DNA from: Cordylochernes scorpioides
Taxonomy: Eukaryota; Arthropoda; Arachnida; Pseudoscorpiones; Chernetidae
DNA length: 64,000 nucleotides
Assembly: GCA_030710605.1 (NCBI GenBank)
Contig: CP092880.1
Location: 8,631,909-8,695,908 of the forward strand
Direction: 5' to 3'
The notes beneath the pieces are model-generated. The model saw only the letters and a program-made list of their open reading frames with translations. It was not told where the DNA came from and ran no database searches. Shown here piece by piece: positions 33,970 to 43,808 of this stretch. The first letter of the stretch is position 1. The number at the start of each line of letters is the position of its first letter. A program made the translations under genes and the position numbers.

Positions 33970-34423
33970 TTTATGGATTGTTATTAATCATTATAATATA
34001 AGTACAGTATATATATTTAATACATAATATAATGTATATATTCAAATCGATACATATATATATATATATACATGTATATAGTATTTTAAAATTAAAGAAA
34101 ACTTTTTAATTTTTAAGACAACTTTTTCCATTTGTAAACAAAGGCTCGAAGGTGTTATCAAAATTTAAAAAGTTGCTATTAAAATTTAAAAAGTTGCTAT
34201 TAAAATTTAAAAACTTGCTATTAAAGTTAAAAAGTTTTCTTTAATCTTAAAATACTATGTATATCATTTTGACTAATTTTAATTCAACGATAAAATTATC
34301 TCTCAATGATAAAGGAATAGCTTTTTTTAATTTCTTATTTATTTTTTAGATTATATATGTATTTTCAAAAATTGGTGACAATTTCTACCTCTCTTGCTAT
34401 AAAAATCCTATAACCACTGCAAA
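33970..34423 (+). other. Tigger 5' non-coding region
   Basis: AT-rich. It includes three to four tandem copies of a 23-bp unit (AAAATTTAAAAAGTTGCTATT) at about 34158-34225. No gene. Confidence 0.5.
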
Positions 34424-35862
34424 ATGGGCCCCGTGAAGAAATATGTTGAAAGAGAATTGGGTATGAAGAAGGATATTATCACAATGGAGGCAAAGAGGGA
34501 AATGATTGAAAAGCACGAACGTGGGCATGCGGGTGACAGAAATAGCGAGATTTTATAAGAAGTCGACATCAACGATTTGCACAATATTGAAGAAGAAAAA
34601 GGAATTAAGGGAGTTAGATGCGGCAAAAGGAGTCACAAGACTATCAAAACAGCGTCCACGTCTTCTAGAAGAAGTTGAGATATTGATTCTTGTATGGATA
34701 AACGAGAAGCAATTAGCAGGTGATACCATAACCCAGAATTTAATATGTGAAAAGGCAAAGGCCTTGTACGCCGAACTCGGGAGTAAAATACCATGTACAT
34801 CAATAGAGAACGAAGTACATGCAGACTTCAAAGCCAGCAAGGGGTGGTTCGAAAACTTTAAGAGGAGAAGTGGCATCCATAGTGTCACGAGGCATGGAGA
34901 GGGTGCAAGTTCGGATGCTAAAGCAGCTGAGACATTCACTGCCGAGTTCGAGAAGCTCGTTGTTACCGAGTGTTACCTCCCACAGCAAGTTTTTAACTGT
35001 GATGAAACAGGACTTTTTTGGAAAAAGATGCCGAAGAGAGCCTACATTACAGCCGAAGCGAATACAATGCCCGGTCACAAGCCCATGAAAGACCGTCTCA
35101 CCCTCTTGCTGTGTGCTAATGCAAGTGGAGATTTGAAATTAAAGCCACTGCTCGTGTATCATTCTGAGAATCCACGGGCTTTCAAGAAACACAAAGTGCA
35201 AAAGGGCCAATTGAACGTTTTGTGGAAGTCGAATACTAAGGCTTGGGTCACTCGTTTGTTGTTTGTTGAGTGGATGAACGAAGCATTCGGTCCTGCAGTG
35301 GCAGAATCATTTCAACATTGTCCACTGCCTTAAGATCATTGATAAAGCATGGAATGGAGTCTCCCAGAGAACTCTCGTTTCTGCTCGGACAAAATTGTGG
35401 CCTCACATCGTCCATGCATATGATTTTAAGGGGTTGTCTGGTGAACAGGAGCCACCAATTATCGATGTTATTGTGTCTCTGGGGAAAACTTTAGGACTGG
35501 AGGTGAATGAGCCAATCATTCAAGAGCTTGTGGAGGAAGAAGATCAGGAGCTTACCACAAATGAACTGATCGATCTTCATCGCGAGCAACACCAAGAGGT
35601 TAAGGAGGTGATCTCGTCTGGGGAAGAGGAGGATGAAAATTCACTGGGATCCCTCCCTTCAGATCAGATTCGGGAAATATGTAAAATGTGGGAAACTGTG
35701 CAATTGTTCGTAGCAAAGCACCAGCCGAATAAGCCGGCTGCTTTGCGAGCGACGGATCAGTTCAACGATAATGCGATGTCGCATTTCCGTGAAATTCTCA
35801 AAAAGAGGCAGAAGCAACAGTCATTGGACCAGTTCTTCGATAAAATTGAAAGAAAAAAATAA
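34424..35862 (+). pseudogene. Tigger-type transposase (CENP-B HTH, DDE) with internal deletion
   Basis: Starts MGPVKKYVEREL at 34424. A one-base frame change near 34527 joins it to the 34506-35333 frame. That frame contains the pogo/psq and CENP-B DNA-binding helices (RVTEIARFYKKSTSTICTIL; FKASKGWFENFKRRSGIHS) and the first catalytic Asp in FNCDETGLFWKK near 34997. At about 35310 the frame jumps from the middle of the catalytic domain to the LKIIDKAWNGVSQRTL region, so the segment normally holding the second and third catalytic acids is missing. The tail (35395-35862) ends in QQSLDQFFDK, a PCNA-interaction (QxxLxxFF) motif as known for pogo-family transposases. It cannot transpose itself. Confidence 0.9.
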
Positions 35863-36287
35863 AATGTTATAAAATAATCCTTTTATGCCATTTTTCCCTC
35901 AAATAGTGGTTTTTTAACGCAATTGCATCAGCCATCCCAACATTATCTTTTATTTTTGTTTATTTTATCTTTTTTTATACATTTAGTTATGCATTTTCTT
36001 TTATTTACTTATCACTAGGTTTGAAATTCAGTAACTATCACGTGTAAAATTTTTCTTTCGAATCTTTCATTAAAAATATGATAGCTATGATTTCAAATAT
36101 TGAATGGAGTACAAGCTTCTCTTATACTTATCACGAAGTGTTTACCGACTCTAATTAAACTAAAATTCATGGAAGAATTGCCCGAGTTTCAATTATTAAA
36201 AATAAGAAATTAGTTTCGCACTACGAGCGTTTTGGAGTACGAGCATGGCTCTGGAACGGATTATGCTCGCAAACCGAGGGTCCACTG
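35863..36287 (+). other. Tigger 3' non-coding region
   Basis: AT-rich, no ORF. Ends in the subterminal TACGAG repeats and the inverted terminal repeat. Confidence 0.6.
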
Positions 36288-36789
36288 TACCTATTTTACA
36301 TATCTCAGATTGTATTTAAAAATCGTTAACCATTTCTTCTAACTTTGGGCGAAATGGTGTTTTATTAATTTATCATTTGATATTATTAGGGTTCTTTCCT
36401 GGTATTCAAAAAGGAAAAATACGTGTCGTTCAGTTATATTTTTCAATTTATCAAACAATTTGGCCGCTGAATCGCTGATTCTGGTAGAGCGCCATCTAGC
36501 GAATAAAGTTGTAACTAAAATCAATTTCGAATTTTTCATTATTTGCCTTAAAAATTCCCATTGCATCCTGAACACAATGGTGTTTACCGCATTGCTCTAG
36601 CGCAAATATTCGCGGAGTTATTAATTTTTAAAGTTGTGCGGGACTTTTGGATCACCCTGTATATTATGTTAGTAATATTACTTTTTCGTTGGGTATTTCA
36701 TCAATTTGATTTCGCCGATATTTTCAGGCTCAAGTCCTATTTCTTTGTTCGTTTGGACATAGTGGTTTACGACCTTTTATGCGTACCTG

Positions 36790-37085
36790 TAGGCTTGTAA
36801 AATGATGTAGGTAAATTAAGGATGAATTGTTCTCGTAGTTGTCAGCTAGTTATATTTGAAGAAATGATTTGAGGAATGTTTTTGTGAATAGCGATGTCGA
36901 TAATATCTGGGGGAAAGTCGTGAGTGGGTTCATCATGGCAGCTCACATCTAAGTTCATGACATCATGTGCCGCTTGGATTAGTTGTGAAAGAACCTCAGG
37001 AGGGGTGTATACAACTTAGGTCTCCTGCTAGGATGGTTGGAGTGTCTGTGATGAAGATTTTGTAGATGTCGATTTTAATTTTTTA
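36790..37085 (-). pseudogene. Jockey-like LINE endonuclease fragment
   Basis: Minus-strand pieces read FITDTPTILAGDLSC near 37050, MNLDVSCHDEPTHDFPPDIIDIAI near 36950-36890 and KNIPQIISSNI near 36870, in changing frames. This is the C-terminal half of an apurinic-type LINE endonuclease (the GDxNC ... PDIIDIA signature). No RT is attached. Confidence 0.7.
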
Positions 37086-37290
37086 AGTCCTATGTTACGC
37101 CCCTTACAAGGAATTGACCATTCCGCCGCGAGTAGGCTTCCGTCTATTTAAGGCCTAATCCCCAGTGAACTTTTGATTCTAAGTTTTGTAAATTTATGAC
37201 TAAAAAATAAATAAAAAATTATAATTAAAAATACATTTTAAAAAAGCTTTTATTTAAATGCACTTAGAAGGAAAAATAAAATATTTTATA
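37086..37290. other. Unassigned AT-rich stretch, possible LTR fragment
   Basis: Begins TGTTACGCCCCTTACA near 37092, which looks like an LTR start, and then contains TCTATTTAAGGCC and AT-rich sequence. I found no partner LTR, so this is only a suggestion. Confidence 0.25.
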
Positions 37291-37935
37291 TCTCTCTATA
37301 TATATATAAATGAATGTTTGTATGTCCAGTTTACAAATTCGCAGTAGTTCACTAATTCAAACCAAAATTTCCATACATAGGTAAAACAATACGGGAAAGA
37401 CGAAAGGCTATTTTTAAAAAATATATAAATCAATTATTAAAACTATATATTTTTAGTCAGAAAATGATGATGACGATATTGCTGTATCATGTTTGATTAT
37501 CAGATGCAAAATTATATCGGGAAAAATTCCTAAAAGCAGAGACCACGGGTGAAACCAGTTCATTATTTTGTACGTAGGAATAAAATTCTAACAGAAAAAC
37601 ATTCGAGCAGAAAACAAAAGCCAGATCATCTTTCTATAAAAATATCGCTTCTCAGACACAAAGTTTGGAGCGGGACGTTTCACAAGAGTGACCTCCACGG
37701 CGCCACTTTATAATTGTAACGAATAGTATTTGAAAATCAAAATAATATAATTTTCAAATATCTTTGTGAAAAAATTTACATATTTTTTTTTATATTTTAA
37801 AAACATACAAAGTTTGGAGCGGGACGTTTCACAAAAGTGACATCCACGGTGCCAATTTATAATTGTAACGAATAGTATTTGAATAAAAACATTTAATCGG
37901 GTAAAACCCGGGCGTTGCCCGGGTCATTCGGCTAG
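37291..37935 (+). mobile_element. Compact non-autonomous Helitron (plus strand)
   Basis: Starts TCTCTCTATATATATATAAATG at 37291 after A, and ends with the hairpin (CCCGGGC GTT GCCCGGG) and CTAG at 37932-37935 before T; 645 bp. The interior holds a direct duplication of the terminal module: AAAGTTTGGAGCGGGACGTT occurs near 37660 and 37808, each followed by an AATTGTAACGAATAGTATTTGA copy. Its 5' end resembles the CTAGCGG-type Helitrons while its 3' end is of the tRNA-bearing type, so it looks chimeric. Confidence 0.85.
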
Positions 37936-37940
37936 TTCTT

Positions 37941-38749
37941 TATATAAAAGGGCGTACCTGGATCTGAAAAGAAAAAAAAAAACGTTTTTTTCTCAAAATA
38001 TTCCGGAATAACCACTGCTTTTAAAAATGCACCATCTTTAATGAAAATAGTCCGAAATACAATTAAAAAACAGAAGGAGGAGATAGGGAACACAAAGGAC
38101 GTTGTGTATAGGATACCATGTGAAAGCTGCAATGTATCCTACATTGGAGAGACAGGTCGTTTCCTTGGGACCAAACTCCAAGAACACAAATCTTCTTGGA
38201 AGTATGAAAAGGAAAGGTTTGCCATGGTGGAGCATGATCTCCGATCGAGACATCAGCCAGATTGGGAAAATACTTCCACTATTTACATCCATAACTCACA
38301 CCAGAGGAAGTTCCTGGAGGCCATAGCATCAATGAAAGACCCAGTTAGTGTGAATAGATATTAAGAAATCCCCCGAACCTTATGTGTCTCTTTTAACTTA
38401 ATTTTTTTCTAATAATCGCAGTCAACTTCATTTGTTTCTATTTATTATTTCCTTACATTTTCTTCCAAAACACATTATATAAAATACTGCATTACTAATT
38501 TCACAAAAGCCTTAAATTTTCATAATTATTTTATTTTATTATTATTATTACTTTCAATTTTAATTTTTAATTTATTATTATCATTAATTATTTTTTGACC
38601 AATGACAAAGTTGTTTTCATGTGATCTACAAGAATTTGTAAATTAAGTTTAGTGGGCAATAAATTGATAAAGAGGGAGCAATCTCTCGAAATATTTTGAG
38701 AAAAAAATGTTTTTTTTTTCTTACAGATCCAGGTACGCCCTTTTATATA
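37941..38749 (+). mobile_element. 5'-truncated Penelope-like element with inverted flanks
   Basis: Flanked by inverted copies of about 60 bases (37941-38005 and 38687-38749: TATATAAAAGGGCGTACCTGG ... and its complement). It contains the GIY-YIG endonuclease end of a Penelope-like protein. The right arm contains CTCGAAATATTTTGAGAAAAAAA, resembling the conserved end of these elements. Inverted terminal pieces flanking a 5'-truncated body are a known arrangement in Penelope-like elements. The reverse transcriptase is absent. Confidence 0.75.
38041..38364 (+). pseudogene. Penelope-like GIY-YIG endonuclease domain
   Basis: A 107-residue frame with DVVYRIPCESCNVSYIGETG (the GIY...YIG core), GRFLGTKLQEHKSS with the conserved Arg-region helix, and a C-terminal IASMKDPVSVNRY. 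In the full-length family this domain follows a reverse transcriptase and nicks target DNA. Here only the C-terminal part is left, so it is a truncated remnant. Confidence 0.82.
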
Positions 38750-38785
38750 AACTTATTTGATGGATCGACTTTTGACTCAAACAAT

Positions 38786-39005
38786 TTTATCTTCTGTCAT
38801 TGAGCAATTAGAGCTATAGTGTGTGAGTAAAACCAACGGGGGACGATCATATTTAGAGAAGAGGTAAAAATATAGCAAAAACTTATAAAAATCGCCAATC
38901 AAGTTGCTACATATTAAATCACATTGGATTCGAAATTCATGATGATCGTCCCCCGCCGCTTTTATTTTCACTCAGATACATCTAATTGCTCGATGACAAA
39001 AGATA

Positions 39006-39007
<2 letters not shown>
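38786..39007. mobile_element. MITE-like element with imperfect terminal inverted repeats
   Basis: TTTATCTTCTGTCATTGAGC at 38786 is inverted at the right end (GCTCGATGACAAAAGATAAA ending 39007). The inverted similarity extends inward to GGGGGACGATCAT / ATGATCGTCCCCC. Total about 222 bp, no coding capacity. The target duplication is unclear because of the adjoining TA run. Confidence 0.55.

Positions 39008-39041
<34 letters not shown>
39008..39041. repeat. (TA)n microsatellite
   Basis: About 17 TA units between the MITE-like element and the LTR element. Confidence 0.9.
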
Positions 39042-39047
<6 letters not shown>

Positions 39048-39343
39048 ATATGATAATAATGTGGGGAGAGAGAAATAAGGTAACCACAAGTTTGGAAGAG
39101 GAATTCCAGGCAAACAGCGAGAGAGACGGGCGACAGACCCGCACCGCCAGGCGGCCGGCCGTTTGTGTCGCACACAATCCCCAACTGTGTCCAAAAATAG
39201 TCCTGAGGTTCCAAGAAAAGGGCCCCCCGGAATGTGGCCAGTGGCTCAAAATGGCCGTACTTTAGCTGCCTTCTATCTACGTCTCTCTCTGGTTGACTGT
39301 AGGTTTACTTTATTATTCGTGGAAGAGCATATATTATGACATA
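39042..39343 (-). repeat. 3' LTR of the non-autonomous element
   Basis: The minus-strand start TGTCATAATA and end TATTGCCA give TG...CA ends. A purine tract lies directly upstream on the minus strand. It is about 60 bp longer than its partner. Confidence 0.55.
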
Positions 39344-41081
39344 TGGCCCCCGTTGAAGAAGGCTGAACATGGTTTGAGTATACTTAAAGCTGGTGAAGCC
39401 AGGAATAGAGAAAATAATTTTACAGTTGAAATTAATTAAGGTTATGGTGACATAGTTTTATGTAAATAAAATATTGTATAGTACACAAGTAAATATTATT
39501 TACAAGCAGTTTTACAACACCGGAGAGTTTGATATTTAAGGGAATTTTGGATAATATCAAAGCTACAAAAGGCTATATACAATAACATCTAATGTATTAT
39601 AAGGGAAATGTTATTGAGGAGTGTGAACAAGGAGAAGAAGAGTCACATACATATGATTAAATTCTGAAGATCATTAAGACTGGAGAACTCTACACTTTAA
39701 GATATTTTTCAGGCGGACATGGCAAGGGGAAACTTGTCATGGGCTTTCTATGCTATAGGTGTAGAGTACGAGAAATGAGGTTGAGGTTGGCAATTGTGTA
39801 AGCTCAGGACTGAGGTAAATATAAAACTACATACAATGTTAGAACCTTGGCGAACAGAGCGAGGGGAAACTTGCCCTGGGCCATTCTACCTTATCTATGC
39901 AGTTACTTGTGTAGCGAGCCCGAGGGGAAAAGTCCCGTGTGTAGGTGAGGAAGTCGAATGGACTTATATTTAATTTGCGGAAAGTATGCGCGCACAGTGC
40001 CAAAAATTGGGACGAGGACGGCGCTGTCCTTTACAAGTGACAAGCTGCTCGAACACGAGGTGTTTGAACCTTCGCGGGAGCTTGTGCAAGGCGATGATTT
40101 CGCGGTGGGTTGAACGTAAAACCCATGTCTGCGCGAAATGATTACGGACCGGACAGAATCAGCGACGATGTTTAACGTACCTCCGTGGGAAATATCGAAG
40201 GTAGGCTATATCGTGCTGGTTTGGACAAGGGACAAACATAGATTTGAAGACAGGGTCCGTGTGGCGAACGTGTGGCGCGAGAAGAAGGGGCGAACTGTGT
40301 CGCTCGATGCAGATTGTTCAAGTGCGAACAAAAAGGAGTTGATAAACATCTAGCAGTTAGTCAATCTGCACCCTGTGACGAACACACCATTGGCTAGATG
40401 GTGTGGGTCGGTGGATAGGCTAGAGATGAACTACGAAATATATTATCATAAATGAAGGGCGAAGATTAGGATTTTGAAATGACAATATTGTTGGCACTAA
40501 TTATCGATAATTGATTAATCAATAATTCTATAAAAGGTCCTGAGCTGGTATAAGGTTGACAAGGTTGTAAGAATGAGTGGGACATTAAGGGGAAGGTAGA
40601 TAAGAGTCACCAAGGGTTGGTTGTAAGCAAGGCTCACGTGGTGGTTGGAATTCTTCGACGCCTGAATTACAGGGTGAATTTTGGGTCGGTTAGGGAAAGA
40701 AATTATTTTTCGTGACCCGTGCTTACAATTAGAAGAAGTCATATACAAAGTGGAACAAATGGTTAGGTAGAGGAACACTATTTTTATACGTAACTTGATT
40801 ATGAAAATATATTGTTAATCTTAAAAATCGTAAAGTATGCATAGATAGAATGCCAATTTTATAAGGACTGAATTTAAAATAACAATATTTCAGTAAAATG
40901 TCTATTATTAATTCGATTGGTAAGGTACAAATATCCAGATAAATAGTAATGAGAATAAAATCATTGTTAATAGGCGTGGAGAGAATAAATTGAACTAAAC
41001 TAATTATAGAAAATATTGGCATCAGAGTTTACAAGGAGTGAGTTCTTTAAAGAATGAATGGAAGGGGTAAAACAATTTCAC
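39344..41081. other. Interior of the non-autonomous LTR element, no gene recognised
   Basis: Contains repeated AGGGGAAACTTG(C/T)C segments near 39727 and 39866 and a related AGGGGAAAAGTCCCG near 39922. No long conserved frame on either strand. Confidence 0.5.
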
Positions 41082-41288
41082 TTACAGGTTATGCTGGTTT
41101 AGAGAGCAGGTAAGTTCATTGGCTTCGGGAGAGTTCTGTCTGTGACACTGTGCGTACCAGTGTCGTACATCACAGTAGCGGCAGGGATATGGCGGAGTCT
41201 TGTCCATGATGGTGGGAGGTGTCCTGCTCTGGCACGGCGATCGTTCTTGGGTAGATCTAGTGCTGGAAGAAGTGGGCGGCAGCTTCAT
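41082..41288 (-). pseudogene. Gag-like zinc-knuckle fragment
   Basis: A 68-residue frame with YPCRYCDVRHWYAQCHRQN, a compact Cys-X2-Cys-X3-His-X4-Cys knuckle after a Pro-rich segment, as at the end of Gypsy-type Gag proteins. It is the only coding trace in the element. Confidence 0.6.
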
Positions 41289-41478
41289 CTCCTTCGTAGG
41301 CGGTCACTTCTTCAGGGTAACGGTTCAAAAGTTGGCGAGGAAGGGGTTGAGGGCTCGAAGAGGAGTGGTTACAGTTGAGTTGGGTTTGGCCGATTATCGT
41401 GGCTTGGCTTCTTGTTTCTTCATACTCTGGTATATGAGGGATTTGCTTCCCAGCCAGGTCTTATCCTGTCGACTTTCA

Positions 41479-41721
41479 ATGTGGCAATATGATAATAATG
41501 TGGGGAGAGAGAAATAAGGAAACCACAAGTTTGGAAGAGGAATTACAGGCAACCAGCAAGAGAGACGGGCGACGGACCCGCACCGCCAGGCGGCCGGCCG
41601 TTTGTGTCGCACACAATCCCCAACTGTGTCCAAAAATAGTCCTGAGGTTCCAAGAAAAGGGCCCCCCGGAATGTGGCCAGTGGCTCAAAATGGCCGTACT
41701 TTAGCTGCCTTCTATCTACGT
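41479..41721 (-). repeat. 5' LTR of the non-autonomous element (truncated)
   Basis: Near-identical to 39042-39275. It stops at 41721, where LINE gag sequence starts, so the outer ~60 bp are missing. Confidence 0.7.
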
Positions 41722-42880
41722 AATAATTTGTATTAGGTTTGGTGCTTGTTTCGAGTGGGTTGGGTCATTTCAAGAGAATTTGGCGATTTTTTCCTTCGAC
41801 AGCTATTTTTTTGCATTGGATATTGAAATAACATTTTTTGTGGGTCTTTCTTTTTACTCTTTTGTATAATGGGCAACCACGCCGATTTGCCGTTGCTTGC
41901 CCCTGGCAGTTCGCTCATTTTGGCGGGTTTCGTTTATTTGGCGCATTCTTATGTGAAGTAGATTTCTCCACATTTAACGCATCTGGGCGTTTCCTTGCAC
42001 CAAATTGTGACTGTCGAAGATTAGATCCAATTTTGACATTTGCCAGAGCCTTTGGGTGCTCTGTAAGCCTCTATTTTGCATTTCATGTCATAAATGTGGG
42101 TGGCATTGAATATTGATTTGTTTTTGGCAGCTTCAGGAAGAGTTTCCTGAAACCAATGGAAGCACTTCCTTAGTACCTGTCCTAAGTAATCTTACTGTTT
42201 CGATAGATTCTAAAACTTGGTTTTCCAGGTATTTTTTAATTTCCGTTTTTTTTATTGAGCGGTCCAGACCTTTAATGACCACTCTCATATTTTCATCATA
42301 AAGGATTTTGGAATGAAGAAGCTTTAATGGCTTTTTTCTAGCCACTTTGCTTCAGCACGGTAGTCGTACACGGGGTGGGTCTGTAAGTTAGTATAACGCC
42401 CAGCTGTAGATAATTCAGGCTTCTGCTTAGTATGTTGATAAGACCATTCTCAAACTTGACCATTCAGAGATTGCGTTTATTTTGATAGGAAATATTTTAA
42501 TATTTGGCGTATTGGTGAGAGGATTAGTTCTGTGATTACTTATTTTATTATTGACAGTAGCTTTATTTTTAATGTTTTGCTCGGGAATACGAGTATAATT
42601 GGAAGCAGTTTCAATTTCCATTTCCTTAAAGCTTGTGCTATCGCGCCTTTCTAGTGTGGTTTGGTTGCTTCATTGATATAGCCACTGTTGGGTTATCATG
42701 GATTTGCGTTGTCTGCTCGGGCCTACTGAATGTGTTGGTAATAACTTCAGGCATCTTTTGGTTTCCAGGAGATTTCACTTTTAGACACCTCACAGGATTC
42801 TTACCTGTAATGCAATCACCTGTAACTTCTGAACGCATTTCGCGCAGTTTCCCTTCATAAAAGTCAATCAAATTTATTAT
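41722..42880 (-). pseudogene. Jockey-like LINE ORF1 (Gag, PRE_C2HC type), decayed
   Basis: From 42871 the minus strand reads IDFYEGKLREMRSEVTGDC. Next, 42345-42133 carries NMRVVIKGLDRSIKKTEIKKYLENQ, the RNA-binding fold that precedes zinc knuckles in arthropod jockey-type Gag proteins (PRE_C2HC). Degraded RVCKCG/CAKC-like knuckles follow near 41990, and a Lys-rich tail at 41918-41733. Stops and frame changes throughout. Confidence 0.7.
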
Positions 42881-43080
42881 TTCGGCAAATATGTGGTTTT
42901 AACCGCGCCATAGAATTTTTATGGCCTGGGATACTTCCTATTTTTTTTAATGTGGAACATTGCGGCAATTTCCATAAAAAGTAAGAACGTGTAGCTACCG
43001 GGTATTTGTGGTTAGTGAAGGTAGGGTTGGGGACTTTTAATGCAAATTATTAAAGGGGTCTCTATGATTATATATATATA
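42881..43080. other. Unassigned spacer ending in a TA run
   Basis: No feature recognised. The final bases (TATATATATA) are the A side of the Helitron insertion that follows. Confidence 0.4.
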
Positions 43081-43268
43081 CTAGACGAATGGCCCGGGCA
43101 ACGCCCGGGTTTTACCCGAGTGCGCATATATTTTTAAAATGTTTCAATTAAAATACTATTCGTTACAATTATAAATTGGCGCCGTGGATGTCTCTCTTGT
43201 GAAACGTCCCGCCTCAAACTGTGTGTGTCTTGAAAATATAAAAATAAAAATGTGAACGGAAAAATATG

Positions 43269-43343
43269 TCCAGGGTAGCCTAGTGGTCATGGCATCTGCC
43301 CGGTAAGCGGAAGGTCGTGGGTTCGATTCCCATCCCTTTTGAC
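43269..43343 (+). tRNA. tRNA-Thr(GGT)-like gene, unit 1
   Basis: Acceptor strand TCCAGGG, D arm GCC/GGC, anticodon arm TCTGC / CCGGTAA / GCGGA, T arm GTGGG / TTCGATT / CCCAT. Two additional T in the 3' acceptor strand (CCCTTTTGA) break the acceptor pairing. A seven-T run at 43346-43352 would end Pol III transcription. Confidence 0.6.
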
Positions 43344-43345
43344 AC

Positions 43346-43352
43346 TTTTTTT
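43346..43352 (+). terminator. Pol III-type T-run terminator
   Basis: TTTTTTT three bases after the tRNA-like gene. Confidence 0.55.
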
Positions 43353-43437
43353 ATTTTATCCATTCTGACCAAAATCTATCCGTGAACTTCACACAGTGAA
43401 CTTCACACAGAGAGAATAAGGCAATTATATAAGTAGA

Positions 43438-43620
43438 TAATCCAAATTGTGCCTTATCGCACACTATTTTTTTATTTGGCCTTATTACCTTGTGTTTATA
43501 ATCTATGACGTAATGCCGGCGGCGCGCGCCCGTTGGCTGCCAGCGAGCACGTGACCTCCCTGTGCGCGCGCATCCGTGACAGAACCGGCCGGCCCATGAC
43601 GGTCGTGACTATATATATAA
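43438..43620. repeat. Spacer repeated after each short Helitron
   Basis: Starts TAATCCAAATTGTGCC and ends GGTCGTGACTATATATATAA. An almost identical block follows unit 2 (43961-44143), so Helitron plus spacer form a ~540-bp tandem repeat. Its GTTGGCTGCCAGCGAGCAC segment is the inverse of a segment inside the Helitrons at 57-2255 and 32910-33969 (near 2170 and 33900). Confidence 0.75.
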
Positions 43621-43808
43621 CTAGACGAATTGCCCGGGCAACGCCCGGGTTTTACCCGAGTGCGTTTATATTTTTAAAATGTTTTAATCAAAATACTATT
43701 CTTTACAATTATAAATTGGCGCCGTGGATGTCTCTCTTGTGAAACGTCCCGCCCCAAACTGTGTGTGTCTTGAAAATATAAACATAAAAATGTGAACGGA
43801 AAAATATG

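Larger units (their letters stand above)
32718..36287 (+). mobile_element. Tigger/pogo-type DNA transposon
   Basis: Terminal inverted repeats begin CAGTGGACCCTCGGTTTACG at 32718 and end CGAGGGTCCACTG at 36287, flanked by TA on both sides (32716-32717, 36288-36289). Subterminal copies of TACGAG occur at both ends. It encodes a CENP-B/pogo-type transposase (34424-35862). The 5' non-coding part is interrupted by a Helitron (32910-33969). It is inserted in a mariner-like fragment. Confidence 0.93.
32655..36659 (-). mobile_element. Mariner-like element end, split by a Tigger insertion
   Basis: 36288-36659 is the inverse of 8000-8375, ending with the inverted terminal sequence GGATCACCCTG at 36659. 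32655-32717 continues the same element (TAGCAAAAAAA...TTTGCATATA, inverse of about 8375-8430). Between them, at a TA, lies the Tigger element 32718-36287. No transposase remains in this copy. Confidence 0.8.
39042..41721 (-). mobile_element. Large non-autonomous LTR element (minus strand)
   Basis: A direct repeat of about 235 bp, over 95% alike by eye, occurs at 39042-39275 and 41479-41721 (from TGGCAATATGATAATAATG to TATCTACGT). A Gag-like zinc knuckle on the minus strand (41082-41288) sets the orientation. The downstream LTR probably extends to about 39343 (TGTCATAATATATGC on the minus strand, preceded by a GGGGGCC purine tract), while the upstream LTR is truncated at 41721 by LINE sequence. 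The 2.2-kb interior has no pol. I could not identify the primer site. Confidence 0.68.
43081..43437 (-). mobile_element. Short tRNA-bearing Helitron, unit 1
   Basis: CTAG at 43081-43084, hairpin CCCGGGC AAC GCCCGGG just inside, TC end (TCTACTTATATAATTGCC on minus) at 43437; 357 bp. A|T junction. It holds a tRNA-like gene (43269-43343) but no minisatellite, so it shows the basic form of the family. Confidence 0.88.

Noticed and set aside
34553-34939. 128-residue minus-strand ORF
   Set aside because: Antisense shadow of the Tigger transposase.
38924-39265. 113-residue plus-strand ORF across the TA run and LTR
   Set aside because: It runs through a microsatellite and an LTR present twice; no conserved motif.
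39500-41000. Long non-coding RNA or host gene inside the LTR element
   Set aside because: No coding frame, no splice pattern I could defend; bracketed by LTRs.
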